Shown here: piece by piece, positions 23,322 through 34,739 of the stretch
Position numbering within the stretch: the stretch's first letter is position 1
How the letters are laid out: the number at the start of each line of letters is the position of its first letter
Made by a program: the position numbers and the translations under genes
Assembly (NCBI GenBank): GCA_030062745.1
Contig: CP099841.1
Coordinates: 27,035,398-27,099,397 of the forward strand
Reading direction: 5' to 3'
DNA length: 64,000 nt
Source: Capitulum mitella
Taxonomy: Eukaryota > Arthropoda > Thecostraca > Pollicipedomorpha > Pollicipedidae
The notes under the pieces: generated by a model
Seen by the model: the letters and a program-made list of their open reading frames with translations, nothing else
Database searches by the model: none
What the model was told of the DNA's origin: nothing

Positions 23322-26189
23322 TGCTCTCGGACATCCCCGAAATTTGTAAGCTCGCGTGAGAGACTGTGTTAAGAACAGAGCAAAGTTTACGAACCTCCGG
23401 ACTGGATTTAATCATGCCATAGAAAACATGAGCTACAGACGCAATGCAACTCTTGCAACCATAAAACGAGTCCAGTTCAAAGGATTCCTCCCCCCCCCCC
23501 CCGAAAAAAAACAGGGAACCTTTGAAGTGTGTTTTAGATGCCTATATTACAGCACACCACTCTGCAAGTGTGTACAGAAGAGTCCCCGGCGCAGCGAGCC
23601 GCCACGGGGACGAACGGCTGCCGCTTCGGCGGGCGCATGGACCCGCTGGACGGCCAAGCGGCGGCGGCGGCGGCAGCGACCCGTCGACCTTAGACGACCC
23701 CGCGAACGACGTGTCCGCCGGAGCTGCCCGTCCGACAGCGTCAGCGTCGGCCGCTAGGCCTGCTGACGTTGTAACTGCCCTAGCTGGACCTGGGGCCACT
23801 ACAGGACATGACCGAAGGGTGTCGACGCTCCAGCGGCCACCGAGTGGGCCTGTACTGCTTTAATAATGTTCGTTTATATTGGGCTCGTTTATTCTTTAAC
23901 TCTCTTTTGTTGTTCTTGCATCAGCTGCTACATTCTTGATACATTTTGTCAGCCTTACCATTGACGAACCCAGGAATCCTCAAACTCCAACTTAATTGAC
24001 TGTAGCACTTATAGCATTGATTCCTTTCACATGACCTCCACCTGACAGTGCTGTATCTATGAGTAGCATTCATTCCTTCCACATGGGCTCCTCCTGACAG
24101 TGCTGCATCTATAACATCTGTCAGCAAGGTATCTGTCTAGTATCTATGTTATACGTTTTTGTATGGTCTGTACTTCTGTTGCAATTGATGTGTAATTATT
24201 CTCAACAGCATTTTTGTTCTTGCCTTCTGCGTCACAAAAATATCATTGACAATAAATAGGAAATTATATCGATACACCACCGGTGGAATCCGCCGTCATA
24301 AAAAAGATCTTGCATTCATAAAAACGATAAATAGAGGGTTGCGACTGTCGTTCTTCTAACTACAATACGGTGAACATTTTTAAGCATTCAGTTCCGAACG
24401 ACGAATAATCCGGCCAGCCGATTCCAACAGCGTAACAATCTCCTCATTCGGGCTAAATAAGATTTTCGAATAGTTCGTTAACTCCATTTCCGTTTTCGGC
24501 TATCGTCCCCACCGTTCAAACGACGTTTTGATCCAGATAGGGAGTCATTGTTTAAATCCTGACAACTGCAGACCAAATTAGCCCAAGTTAAGTACCGGTT
24601 TAGTTCTTGAAGTAAAAAAAAGTACGACGCCAGGATGCATTGGATGGTGAAACATTCAAGAAACCGTTGCGGTTTTCCTACGAGGCCTCAACGTCGGTTT
24701 TCATAATTTAGGCCAACAAAGTCGGCACATAGCACTGCAACGGAGTCGATATATCCCTCAGTTTGTCAAAAACATGCGTAAATGAGGGCAATCATTTGCT
24801 CACTTTGTGACTCACAGATAAACGAGAATGGCTGCAAACTGTTAAATACGACTAGGACTCGAATGAGAATTACGGATGGTGCGGGTTACAACAATTCTGC
24901 TCGGGAACCAAGATGCAGACCTGTGCCGTGACAGCGTGCCGGACTCATTCCGTAATTAATCCTTCTCAGATCGGACAGGATCACCTCACTCAGAACCAAT
25001 GCTGTTGCTGTTCATTCGCCTATTGACTTGATGTGACCAAAATGCAAATCCCAGCTTGTAACAAAAGCGCTTTTTGTCTCCAAAAAACGGCAAGTAAACA
25101 TAAAACCCCTGACTTTGGAAAATAAGTCTGCATCTCTGCGGCCCGCATCTTTTGCCCCGAAACGTTCGGGAGGAGGACAGTCGACTGGCCAGCGGTCAGC
25201 CGTCGGACCAGCGAACATCTGCAGCGCCAGCGGGCTGGACCAGCGGACAGCTCTCAGGCCAGTCGACAGCTGCTGACCAGCGGCCGGCAGGAGGACCGGC
25301 GAACAGCAGGCGGGCCGTCGGCGGCCCAGCGGCCGTTTGTCGCGACTAATCTCAGCCGGCGTACAATGGCGACACGGACCAGTGGGCGGGCCAATCGACG
25401 GGCGATACTGTGAACCAGCCCAGGCCGCGTGAGGACATTGCGAGCCGGCCCGTAAGCCGCCGATAATAGCCGGAACCACGTGCTCTCGACAGCTGGCAGC
25501 GTCCCCACCGGCCCACCGGCCACCGTCGCGCGGACTCCGCCGGTACGGACACATCCGACTCTGGTCCGCAGCCGGCCGTAGTTCTTGTATTAATTTATTC
25601 GAAAAATCGTGATTTAAAGTACGAATGCACTCAAATTGTTTACTGATTCGTCTGTGAACGGTAGCATTTCTTCGTCTTAGACGGGTTCGTGTGATGTTCC
25701 CCGTGGCTTCCTCTTGGATCACCCATTGCTCCATTCACAGGCTAAGAACGTAGAAACTCAAGAAGAGATAACGATGGCAGCGGGAACTTTTGAGACAATT
25801 ATTTTCAAGAAGCACCGTAAGCATGCATGAAGGTGTTTGGGATCGACCTGGACATATGCCGTGGAACGTCTTCGAGTTTGCGGTACCAACAATGTTGATT
25901 TGTATTCTTTTGTAAAGGCCCTGTCCCTTCCCTTCCCTATGTTGATTTAGCCCCCCAATATTTTCTGCCCGTTTTAAAAGAAAATGGGCAATAATGATAA
26001 AGGAACGGCCGCAGTAGATAAGAGATAGGCAGAAAGCAGAGACTTAAACATGAAGTGATGTATCTATTTATCTTTGCTCTTCTATATATATATATATATA
26101 ATTTTGGAAAATTTTCCGCTTTATTCCCCTACAAAGTGTCCGAAATATGACAGCAGCGTAGGGATTTTAAAGGGCTTCGTACCTCCCTC
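23322..26189. other. Intergenic region without a supported gene
   Basis: Contains a GC-rich patch (23580-23860), a small tandem duplication with units of about 60 bases (24000-24125) including CTGACAGTGCTG, a GC-rich patch with CCAGCGG repeats (25170-25330), a repeat-family copy (about 25915-26045, inverted relative to 3100-3310) and a (TA)n run at about 26084-26102. No coding exon recognised. Confidence 0.6.
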
Positions 26190-29010
26190 TGTCTGAAATA
26201 TCGTATCTGTATTTGGTCCAGGAGGCCCCGTGCCCCTCGTAGCTTCTGGAAACATTTTTGTTAGGTTTTTGGTGGTCTCGGGCCGTCTGCCGTGCCATGG
26301 TCCTGTAGTGGTCTCAGATTCCTTTTACAGTTTCACGTGTCCCTCAGAGGCGCCTCTGGCAATGCTCCTTTGGCCGTTTCAGGAGCTGTCTGGACGTCTC
26401 AAGGCATAGTAGTTTCAGAAGCCCCTCTAGTCGTCTTAGTGGACTCCCTGTTGTCTTAGGTGCTTTTTTTATCGTCTCTCGGGAACATTTTGGTCATCTC
26501 CGGGGTCCTCTGGCAGTAGCAGAAGACGTTTTGGTGACTTCAGGGCCCCTGTGCAATGTCGTGGAAGCTCTGAACGTCTCCGGTAGTCCCCATGACTGTA
26601 TCAGGGGTCTTTCTCTGCTACATGGAGTATATCTGGCGGTCTTAAGGCCCCCTAGCCGTATCGGGGGCTTTTGTTGGCGCTTCAGGGGCCTCACTGGCAG
26701 TCTCAGGCGGATCTTGTCTGTGCCAGAAGCCCTCCTAACACACTCAGGGACCTCCAAGCCATCCAGAACCCCATACCGTCTCAGAGTTCCTCTTATCGTC
26801 TTTGCCTCGCGGGGGCCCTCCGACCTTTTTGGCAGTCTCGGGAGCCACTGCCGTGTTGGGGTCCACCTTGCAGTCTCAGGACTCATCTGACGTTTCCGAG
26901 GCCCCCTGATTATATCAAGAAGCCCTCAGGCTTTTAAAAAGACTACTTTAGCCCATTCGAGCCCCTCACGAGGTTGGGAAAGTGGCTGATGAGTCCCTGT
27001 TAAGGGGTTCTTCTGGCTGGCGAGGGTCTCCTTTTGCCGGACTAGACACCCTCTTAAGTCATTGCCGTCTCAGGGGCCTCGCTGGCATTTTAAACGGTTT
27101 CATGAGCCCTTTACCGTCTTAGGCCCCTCTTGCAGCCCTAGGGACCCTCGGGAAGTTTCAGGCGCCTTTCTATCCATTTCAATCCGACAACGCCTGAGGA
27201 GATGTCAGATATGGTACCCACCTCGGTTTTTCTGAACCATAAAAGTGAGCCCAACCAAACTTTCAGCACCTGTTTATCAATCAATTTTACATATTTTGAC
27301 ATCAAAATAATTTCCATGTTAGGTCAGGTCATGGAGATATGACGTCATACGTGAACCCTTGCACTGATGTTTTCGCCTCTTTGGGCGGTGGCACGAACAT
27401 GCTTCGTTTTTGATGATATTCGTGAATATAATACATGGATTATTTGGATTTACTTAAGAAATGGCCCCCAAAAGGATATGCAATCATGACACGTCAGCAA
27501 TGGGGGTTGTGCTAGTTCACATGCATGATGGAAGTTGAACATGATGGCATTGCGGGTGTTACAAGTGGTTGTCGCTGACCTTCCCCATCGTTCAAGCCGG
27601 ACTAGCAAATATATATGCGCCTCTTAGGAAGGTTCATCTGTTGCAACACCAGGTCATGTCAGGTCACATCATAGGCTGGCGTCAAAACGGAGTAGAGTAC
27701 AACGTTGTCTGAGGAAGACCGTTCAGTAGCAGCAGAAAGCAACTATTGATCCTAGTCAGAAGATGAAAAATGGCTATCTGTTCTGACCTACCTTGACCTT
27801 GACCGGATAAAAATTGATCCTAGTCAGAAGATGAAAAATGGCTATCTGTTCTGACCTACCTTGACCTTGACCGGATAAAAAGCAATCAGAGCAAATTTCA
27901 TTATCACGAGATTTCAGTTGCATTTACCATACCATACCATACCATACCACAATACCATTTCAATACTGTACGTAACGCAGTTAAGAATCTGAACAAGTTA
28001 TTTTTAATCTTTGTCAGGAAGAGTCATACAACCTTATCTGACCTGACCCAGAATAACCTTGGTTGTATGGAAAGCAGGTAATGCAAAACTGACCATCAGT
28101 AGGTTTTATCTTCGTCTTTTTTGCCTCATGGATCAAAATGGCTGCGAGTAATTATCGACCTTTGACACGTAAAGCAAAACCAATATTTCACCTGATCTAG
28201 GCTGACCTTGACCCGACATTTTTTAACAATTTGGCATCCTCCTGATGTGGACGATCGTGACGTTTCCTCTGATGCCCAGTTGAAGGCTCTAAGACCAGGA
28301 TTGCTGATGATAGGATGTACGAACCGGTGTCAGTTTTCTTTCCGAAGTCGTGTTATGCGTTTTGCGTGACCTGTGACGTCACGAGCCAGGCGCTCAGGGC
28401 GAACATAGTATTTTCTGAGTCGCAAGACTCAGGACTACCGATTGGTGTCAAACCGGTTCAGATCTGGTGGTAAGATCCTGAGATAACAGGGGAGGTGCTT
28501 TTTGACATCTCCAGGCGATCGCAGGTATAAATACATACCAGGCAATGCCGGGTTAAGAGCCGTCTGGCCGTCCCAGGGTCTCATTAACCCTCGCTCCCCC
28601 TCCCCGGCCCTATGACTGCATCAGGAACCTTCAGCTTTTTGCGGAGGTCCTAGAAATCCGTTTGGGGTCCCTATACCGTCCAATGTTGATCTTCATTTTA
28701 GTCTTCATCAATCCAATCAAACTGGACGTCTTGGACGTCCTCATCTTGGACGTCTCAGGGGCCCTGTGACCTTTCTGGCTGTCTCAGGGGCAATTTGCCG
28801 AGTGGGGGCCCTGTTGTGGTCTCGGGGACCCTTCTATGCGTCTCGGAGGTCATCTAACCTTCCCAGGAGCCCCCTGACTGCATTAAACCCGTCTCGTTCT
28901 CACAGAGACCCCGTGAAGCTCATACGGGTCCACTCGGGGCCCCTTTTTAAGTCTGAGAGTGGCCCCTTCAGGGCCAGCCCGAGAAGGGCCCCTTTGGGGC
29001 TCCTCTCGTT
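26190..29010. repeat. Degenerate tandem array split by a transposon
   Basis: Segments 26190-27177 and 28557-29010 are made of loosely related units, roughly 30-45 bases apart, each carrying variants of GTCTCAGGGGCCCTCTGGC. Both sides have the same composition and motif. The 1.38 kb element at 27178-28556 interrupts them, so the array predates that insertion. Confidence 0.65.
27178..28556. mobile_element. TTAA-type non-autonomous DNA transposon, copy B
   Basis: Inverted copy of 12326-13631. The right end is CCGGGTTAA; the left end has decayed to TTCAATCCG. It is 1379 bases, and the excess over copy A is explained by an internal 68-base tandem duplication (27745-27812 and 27813-27880). It also holds a (CCATA)n run at about 27926-27950. 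Confidence 0.75.
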
Positions 29011-29089
29011 GGGGCCCTCCTCAGGTTCTGGGGTGGCGGCCGCCCCAATCTCTCCTCCTTGGATTCGCGCCTGATTTGTTATATTACTT

Positions 29090-29200
29090 ATACATATGGA
29101 CTGTGGAACCTCTGTGGAGACTGGGGGGCAAGCGTGATTTTTACCTCGCTGCTTTCCATGCAGCGCTAAAAGGTTTATGTTAAATGCTGTCCAAAACCAT
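29090..29200 (-). mobile_element. Short dispersed repeat (copy 2 of 3)
   Basis: On the minus strand it carries GTAAAAATCACGCTTGCCCC and CCACAGAGGTTCCAC, matching the copies near 6100-6200 and 55050-55200. Confidence 0.6.
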
Positions 29201-29829
29201 GCATCATCTCCCCCCGACCATTCCAACGCCCCTGCATAGTTTGTGCCCCTGAGTATTTTGACGAAGGCGCCGTACAAATGTGAAGTACATGTCCTGCCAT
29301 CTATGAGTTGAATTTGAACTGTAGCTTTCATGGCAAGCAATAGAGATGTGCAGAACGTGGCAGCACTATAAACAATCCTATATCAGCCAGTGAGGGAGCG
29401 CCACGCGAATGTAGCCGTTGCGTCAATTTGTTTCAAGAAGTTGCCGGCACTCGACTACAATCTCTGTTCGGCACATTTCGGTGTCCCGTTTGCTTGTCAG
29501 GTGTGTATGTGTGTATTTTCTTATGCATCTGCCTTTGCCGCAAAGCACGGTCAAGCTTTTTATTCAACCAGTTTTGCGGATGCTATCCGTTCGGTTTTAG
29601 TTTTGTCTAACGGTGCCGATATTAAAATTCCAGTTAGTGGCCGTTGTCTTGAATATGGCGAAGGCGGTTTGTATTTTAACATAGTTAAAGGCATGTTGTG
29701 GGATACGCGTCATGGGCTTTTCGAGCTTATTTCATATTAGAGAATGCATTTACGTTGCGTTCAGACATCGTTTTCTTTTTAGGAGTAAATGTGTCATTTT
29801 GACCAGGTACATGAGCACGTAATTCACAT

Positions 29830-32570
29830 GTTCCATTGCCACATTTCAGGTTAGTTCTTGACTAGTATCATTGTCCCAAATTGCATTTCCACAGCTAACC
29901 TGACCCTGGCTGGGGATTGTTGACAGCCCCTCCCCCAAGGTTTTCAAAGACAGCAAATGGACAACAGTGGCACTACTAATGTCTTGTGTCAAAGTTTTGG
30001 GCCATTCAGCACATTTCCACGAAGTGTTTATTTTCTGATGGGAAGTGGTATGAATGGTGCAAAAGTTATACAACATTTTTAAATCACATGTGTGATACCA
30101 CACTACATAATATCATTACAGAATGAAAAATGTTAAAAAATTCCTAATAATATGGTCACTCTATCTGCTGCTGATCTTGCTGCATGTCTTTTCAGCATCT
30201 GCCTGGATTCTCCTTATAACTTATTTGAAAATGGCTATTTTCAAGATTGAGATATTTTGGACCTTATGTCATTGCCAGTATTTTATTTGATCCACTAATG
30301 AAATGTAATAACTATTATAGTTATCACAAAACTAAGGCATAATTGTAACTAGTTATGATGATATGATCAAATTTTATGCAGTACCTAGGACATTCTTGAA
30401 GCAGTCAGTGCAAACAGAATGGTGCAGTAATTGAAGGCATGCAGTTCTGCTTGCCTTCATATACAGTGCTATATAACTCAACTGTCTCCAGAAACAGAAC
30501 TGGTAGTATTACCATTTTTTTCAAAGAAAAGTTTACATGCTGTTCTCCATGAGATATATTGCAGAAGTGGGCCACAGTCAGGTTGCCTCCAAGTTTTGAT
30601 CTCAGGTCAAGTCAGGTCTCTGACCTAGGTCTGGTCAGGCAGACCTGTATCGAGAAAAGTTAGCCTTTCATAACTTAAAGGAAAAACAAGATATAAAAAG
30701 AAGGCTTTCTAGGATTAGAGATCTTAACAGGCACATAAATGTCATCTCAGTTTTATGTGGGATTTCCAGGTCATGAGCCTTAGGTTCATTAGGCCCCTTT
30801 TTCAAGCTCATTCTGACCCATGTTGCCATTTTTCAGATTTTTGTTAGTTGAATTTTCCCATGGTTTTGGGTATGGGGTGATGCAGACCTCCATTGGTAGT
30901 CATTTGGAAAATTATCACCATTTTCCAGCCAGTGGATCTAAGGTCAGGTCATCAACAACTGGTTTGAGCAAAAGTACACTACCTTCAAAATCAGTGATTA
31001 GTGACCTAAAACAAGAAGAAAATGGTAGAATTGCATATCAAACTTGCTAATGATATCACAAAGCCAGAAAGTTTCCCAATTCCACAGTTCACAAAGAAAG
31101 AGGCCTTTGCAGATAATGTTCCTCCAGTTTTGTATAATGGTGGCTGTTGTTTTTTCAAAGGTTACACATGTAAAACCATAATACAAGTCTCCAGTGTAAA
31201 GAAAAAGAAACTGGTAAGGCCTGTTTCCCCCAAATGGAGACATGCCAAAATTAGTGCCTGTCAGTTTCACCTTGTCTTTGGCACTGGCCCACCTTGCACT
31301 GTGATGCGGAGATCACTGAATCGTTAACTCAAGTGTTGCCATGTAAATACTGAACAGACCAGAGACATTAGACATGTATGAGTATCTGCAGACATTTGTC
31401 TATTTGTTTGTGCCTATACTTAGCTTTTATTAATTGCAGCCCTTTAGATCCAGAGCATTTCTTGGGTTCATTTGGTCAGCTTGACAAGACCATTATAGGG
31501 TGTACATTGCCTAAATATTCTCCAAAAGAAAAAAAATGGCACTGGTTTCGAGTTCTGCTTGTCACAAGTTTCCCAGTGGGATGCTTATTTTTATTGTGCA
31601 ACAGAGTTAGGGAGCTGGCAACTGCAGTAATCCTGATGCAGGCGTGCATGGTGCCAACTACCAGTCGGATGTGGGTTAATTTATTTGGAATCCGTTTTCG
31701 GTCACACAGGATCTCAATGCAGGACATCCTGGCCATTTTTAAGGCAGCTGCTTTTGTTGACACATATTTCATTGTCTTTTCACATCCTTGTTTTGTTCTG
31801 AATCCAGCTGCAGGAACACTTTGATCTGCCATTTAAGTCTGTGGTGGTGCTGTTTTTATATCTAGTCCTTAGCTTGGGCTGTAAATTATCAGCATTATCA
31901 ATAGTGGGCAGGCTTGGGCAGAATGCAATCATTGTTGCTGATGCAAATGTAAGTTTTTTGACAGTGACACAGTGCTGCCATTGAACACACTAGGTCTGTT
32001 TTCAGGAACCAGCTCATCATGAACCTGTTTCAAGTAGCACTGATGTGCTTGGCAGTACTGGGGTTGGCCCTTGGTGCTGAAAACAAGGGGCCTAAAGTCA
32101 CAGACAAGGTAGGTTCTGACTTAAGCATGGGATACTGGGTTTCCTTTTCTGAAACTGTGATCATTGCATGGCTAAGAAGTCCAGTGGCCATTATTGTTTG
32201 ACCGACATTGCTCTGTTCTGCCTAACTTGTACTTTTGTGTTATTTTTTTAGCATTTTCATAGAGTTAAGTGCCTACTTTTCTAATTTGCAAGGTATGTTT
32301 TATTATTGTCTTAAAAATCAAATCTGTATTTGGTGCACAAGTCCATTTCACTTTTGTCATTAAATGGAATTAAAGTACAATATTTTATTTATTTTTTTCT
32401 TCCACTGCCATGGATAGCAAATTTTCACATTGTCATTTGCACCAGACGTGTTAGAGAGCAGTCATCAGTTTTACATTGCATTGCAGTATTAAATCACTAA
32501 ATGCACGAGTGTTCTCAGCACATTGCATGTGATGAAGGACTTTGACACCCTTCCCCACCCAACTGTCACA
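29830..32570. other. CpG-depleted block over the 5' part of the cyclophilin gene
   Basis: Over about 2.7 kb there are only around a dozen or so CG dinucleotides, and whole 60-base lines lack any, while TG and CA are common. Flanking DNA on both sides is CpG-normal or CpG-rich. Open frames at 31378-31824 (plus) and 31476-31832 (minus) overlap and match nothing I know. No exon other than 32019-32108 is supported. Confidence 0.75.
32019..32108 (+). CDS. Cyclophilin B exon with start codon and signal peptide
   Basis: Thirty codons ending at a GTAGGT donor, phase 0. The acceptor-like CTGTTTTCAG at 31996-32005 implies this is not the first exon of the transcript. It lies inside the CpG-poor block. 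Confidence 0.9.
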
Positions 32571-34388
32571 TCTGCGTAGACCTCTCATTGGATCACAGTT
32601 GAGGCATCATCACAGGCCCCGTCGTGAAAAGTACACCAGAACGATCCGTTCCTGTCCACTCACCCTCTCTCTGGCTGCCTCAGGTCTGGTTCGACATCAC
32701 CATCGGCGGCACGCCGGCCGGCCGGATCGAGATCGGCCTCTTCGGCAAGACGGTGCCGAAGACGGTGAAGAACTTCGCCGAGCTGGCGACAAAGCCGGCC
32801 GGCGAGGGCTACAAGGGCAGCAAGTTCCACCGCGTCATCTCAGACTTCATGCTTCAGGGCGGCGACTTCACCAAGGGAGATGGCACCGGAGGTCAGCGGC
32901 CGATGCTCTGGGTCCGACGGGTGGTCGAACGGTCACGGACTGGCTAAGTTCTAAAGGAGGACGCTCTAACAGGACCAGATGTTGTCCAGTAATCTCAGGT
33001 CCGTGTGACCAGGGTTTGCCAGACTGCTGCATCTGACAGGATCAGAGGCTTCACATTGACCAGCCACACTTCACATGGATTTGAAGGTCCGGAGGCCATT
33101 ATGGTTGTGGTTCGCTTGCGACCCGGGTGGGTCCGGTATGCAGCCAGTTTTGCCTTCGCTGGTCAAGCCGTCCATCCGTGACTGTGTCGTCAATCTCGGT
33201 AAACGTGCGGTACTGATAATGTCCTTTCCCCGCAGGACGCAGCATATACGGCGAGAAGTTCGCCGACGAGAACTTCAAGCTGAAGCACTACGGCGCCGGC
33301 TGGCTGTCTATGGCCAACGCCGGCAAGGACACCAACGGCAGCCAGTTCTTCATCACCGTCAAGAAGACCTCCTGGTTGGATGGACGGCACGTCGTCTTCG
33401 GCAAAGTTCTTAAAGGAATGGTATGTCTGTGGGTGTGTGTTTCCTTGTGTGGTGATCCCTGTCGTTTTGACCCATCAGCATTAGCAAGTGTGGATCTGGT
33501 GGGCAGAAGTGTGGTCTGCCACCAACGACTTCAAAGTCGGCAGTGTCCGTGGCAAAAATACGTGACACGGATAATCGTTCCCTGAATTATCCCCTGATGA
33601 CATTTGTCATCGTTGGCGCTCTCCACGCATTCATGCTTTGATACCTTTTGCCAACTGAATATTCTGCCTGGTGTGGACACAGTAAACTTTTGTGCTCCGC
33701 CTCACGCGTCACTGTAGCTTTCCCGTTTGGTCCGGAGATTTCAGCCTGCTGCGTCTGCCGTGACCTCTGTTGTCTCTCCGTGACCTGCCATGCCGTGCTC
33801 CGTGACGGCGCCGTCCCATGCCCCGTGACGATGCCGTGTTCCGTGACAGTGCCGTCCCGTGACAGCGCCGTTCCGTGTCCCGTGACGGCGCCATGTTCCG
33901 TGACGGCGCCGTCTGGTGTTCCATGACGGCGCCGTCCCGTGTCCCGTGACGGCGCCGTCCCGTGTTCCGTGACAGTGCCGTCCCGTGACAGCGCCGTTCC
34001 GTGCCCCGTGACGGCGCCATGTTCCGTGACGGCGCCGTCTGGTGTTCCGTGACGGCGCCGTCCCGTGTCCCGTGACGGTGCCTTGTCCCATGACGATGCC
34101 GTCCCTTGTCCCGTGACGGTGCCGTGCCGTGTCCCGTGACGGCGCCGTGTTCCGTGACGGCGCCGTCTGGTGTCCCGTGACGGTGCCGTCCCGTGTCCCG
34201 TGACGGTGCCGTGTGCCGTGACGCCGACGGACGCCGCCCGCCGCCAGGACGTGGTCCGGAAGGTGGAGGCCGTCAAGACGGACGGGCGGGACCGGCCCAC
34301 CAGCGACGTGGTGATCGCCGACTGCGGCCACGAGCCGCTGGCCGGAACCGACTACTTCTCTGTCACCAAAGACGACGCCACCGAGTAG
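32019..34388 (+). CDS. Cyclophilin B-type peptidyl-prolyl cis-trans isomerase, four coding exons
   Basis: Exons 32019-32108, 32684-32891, 33236-33420 and 34248-34388 join in phase to give 207 residues, close to the usual length of secretory cyclophilins. Residues 1-19 are a signal peptide ([19 protein letters not shown]), so the enzyme enters the ER, where cyclophilin B catalyses proline isomerisation in nascent secretory proteins. The cyclophilin fold follows from about residue 31: [16 protein letters not shown] with the catalytic Arg and the Gln of the active site, [12 protein letters not shown], and [13 protein letters not shown] with the Trp and His that form the cyclosporin pocket. The C-terminus ends KDDATE, without an obvious KDEL-like signal. 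A TTTTCAG acceptor 13 bases before the ATG suggests an upstream 5' UTR exon. Identification is firm at family level. Confidence 0.96.
32684..32891 (+). CDS. Cyclophilin B coding exon 2
   Basis: Starts VWFDITIGG after CTGCCTCAG and runs 69 codons plus one base to a GTCAGC donor. Carries the catalytic FHRVI and QGGDFT motifs. It is strongly CpG-rich, in contrast to exon 1. Confidence 0.95.
33236..33420 (+). CDS. Cyclophilin B coding exon 3
   Basis: Acceptor TTCCCCGCAG; two bases complete the Gly codon, then RSIYGEKF to GKVLKGM, ending at GTATGT in phase 0. Contains NGSQFFIT and the [12 protein letters not shown] segment of the active site. Confidence 0.95.
33785..34236. repeat. Minisatellite in the last cyclophilin intron
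   Basis: Tandem variants of CCGTGACGGCGCCGTCCCGT, with units of about 15-23 bases, and a higher-order period of about 126 bases visible between roughly 33849 and 34080. It ends about a dozen bases before the exon 4 acceptor. Open frames on both strands through it are artefacts. Confidence 0.92.
34248..34388 (+). CDS. Cyclophilin B terminal coding exon
   Basis: Encodes 46 residues from [12 protein letters not shown] to DDATE and a TAG. The acceptor CGCCCGCCGCCAG has a poor pyrimidine tract and directly follows a minisatellite. DVVIADCG is the conserved last strand of the cyclophilin fold. Confidence 0.93.
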   Translation, partial: DVVRKVEAVKTDGRDRPTSDVVIADCGHEPLAGTDYFSVTKDDATE

Positions 34389-34729
34389 GCGTGCGCTCCG
34401 GCCGCCGTGGCGCGGGGCAGGTGTGCGTGTTCGGGGCAGGTGGTGGATGCGGCGGACGCGCAACTGACTTCGTTCCAGAGTGTGTGGCATGTGCATTATT
34501 GGAGGCATTTGTTGCAGTTGAAATTGTGTGAGAATGGTTCGTCGTGCATTTTTCTATGATACGTTCGCCCAGTTGCGGCCCAGTCGCGTGAGGCGTTCCT
34601 CATTTTCTATCAGGGCGACGATGGTCGGCGTGGACTCAAAGCTTCGATTGGAAAGTTCCTCCTCAGTCGCGCATTCCTGCAGTGGACACCACCTTAGTCA
34701 TCAGTGAATTCAAGCGTTGGCTTATATAA

Positions 34730-34735
34730 AATAAA
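34730..34735 (+). promoter_or_regulatory. Candidate polyadenylation signal of the cyclophilin gene
   Basis: AATAAA, 342 bases after the stop codon, in AT-rich sequence. Confidence 0.5.
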
Positions 34736-34739
34736 CTCT

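Noticed and set aside
31378..31832. Overlapping 148- and 118-codon frames on opposite strands
   Set aside because: They lie in the CpG-poor block, overlap each other and match no known protein; no splice-consistent partners found.
33587..34508. Long minus-strand frames of 237 and 255 codons
   Set aside because: They run through the minisatellite in the cyclophilin intron and opposite its last exon; repetitive translation only.
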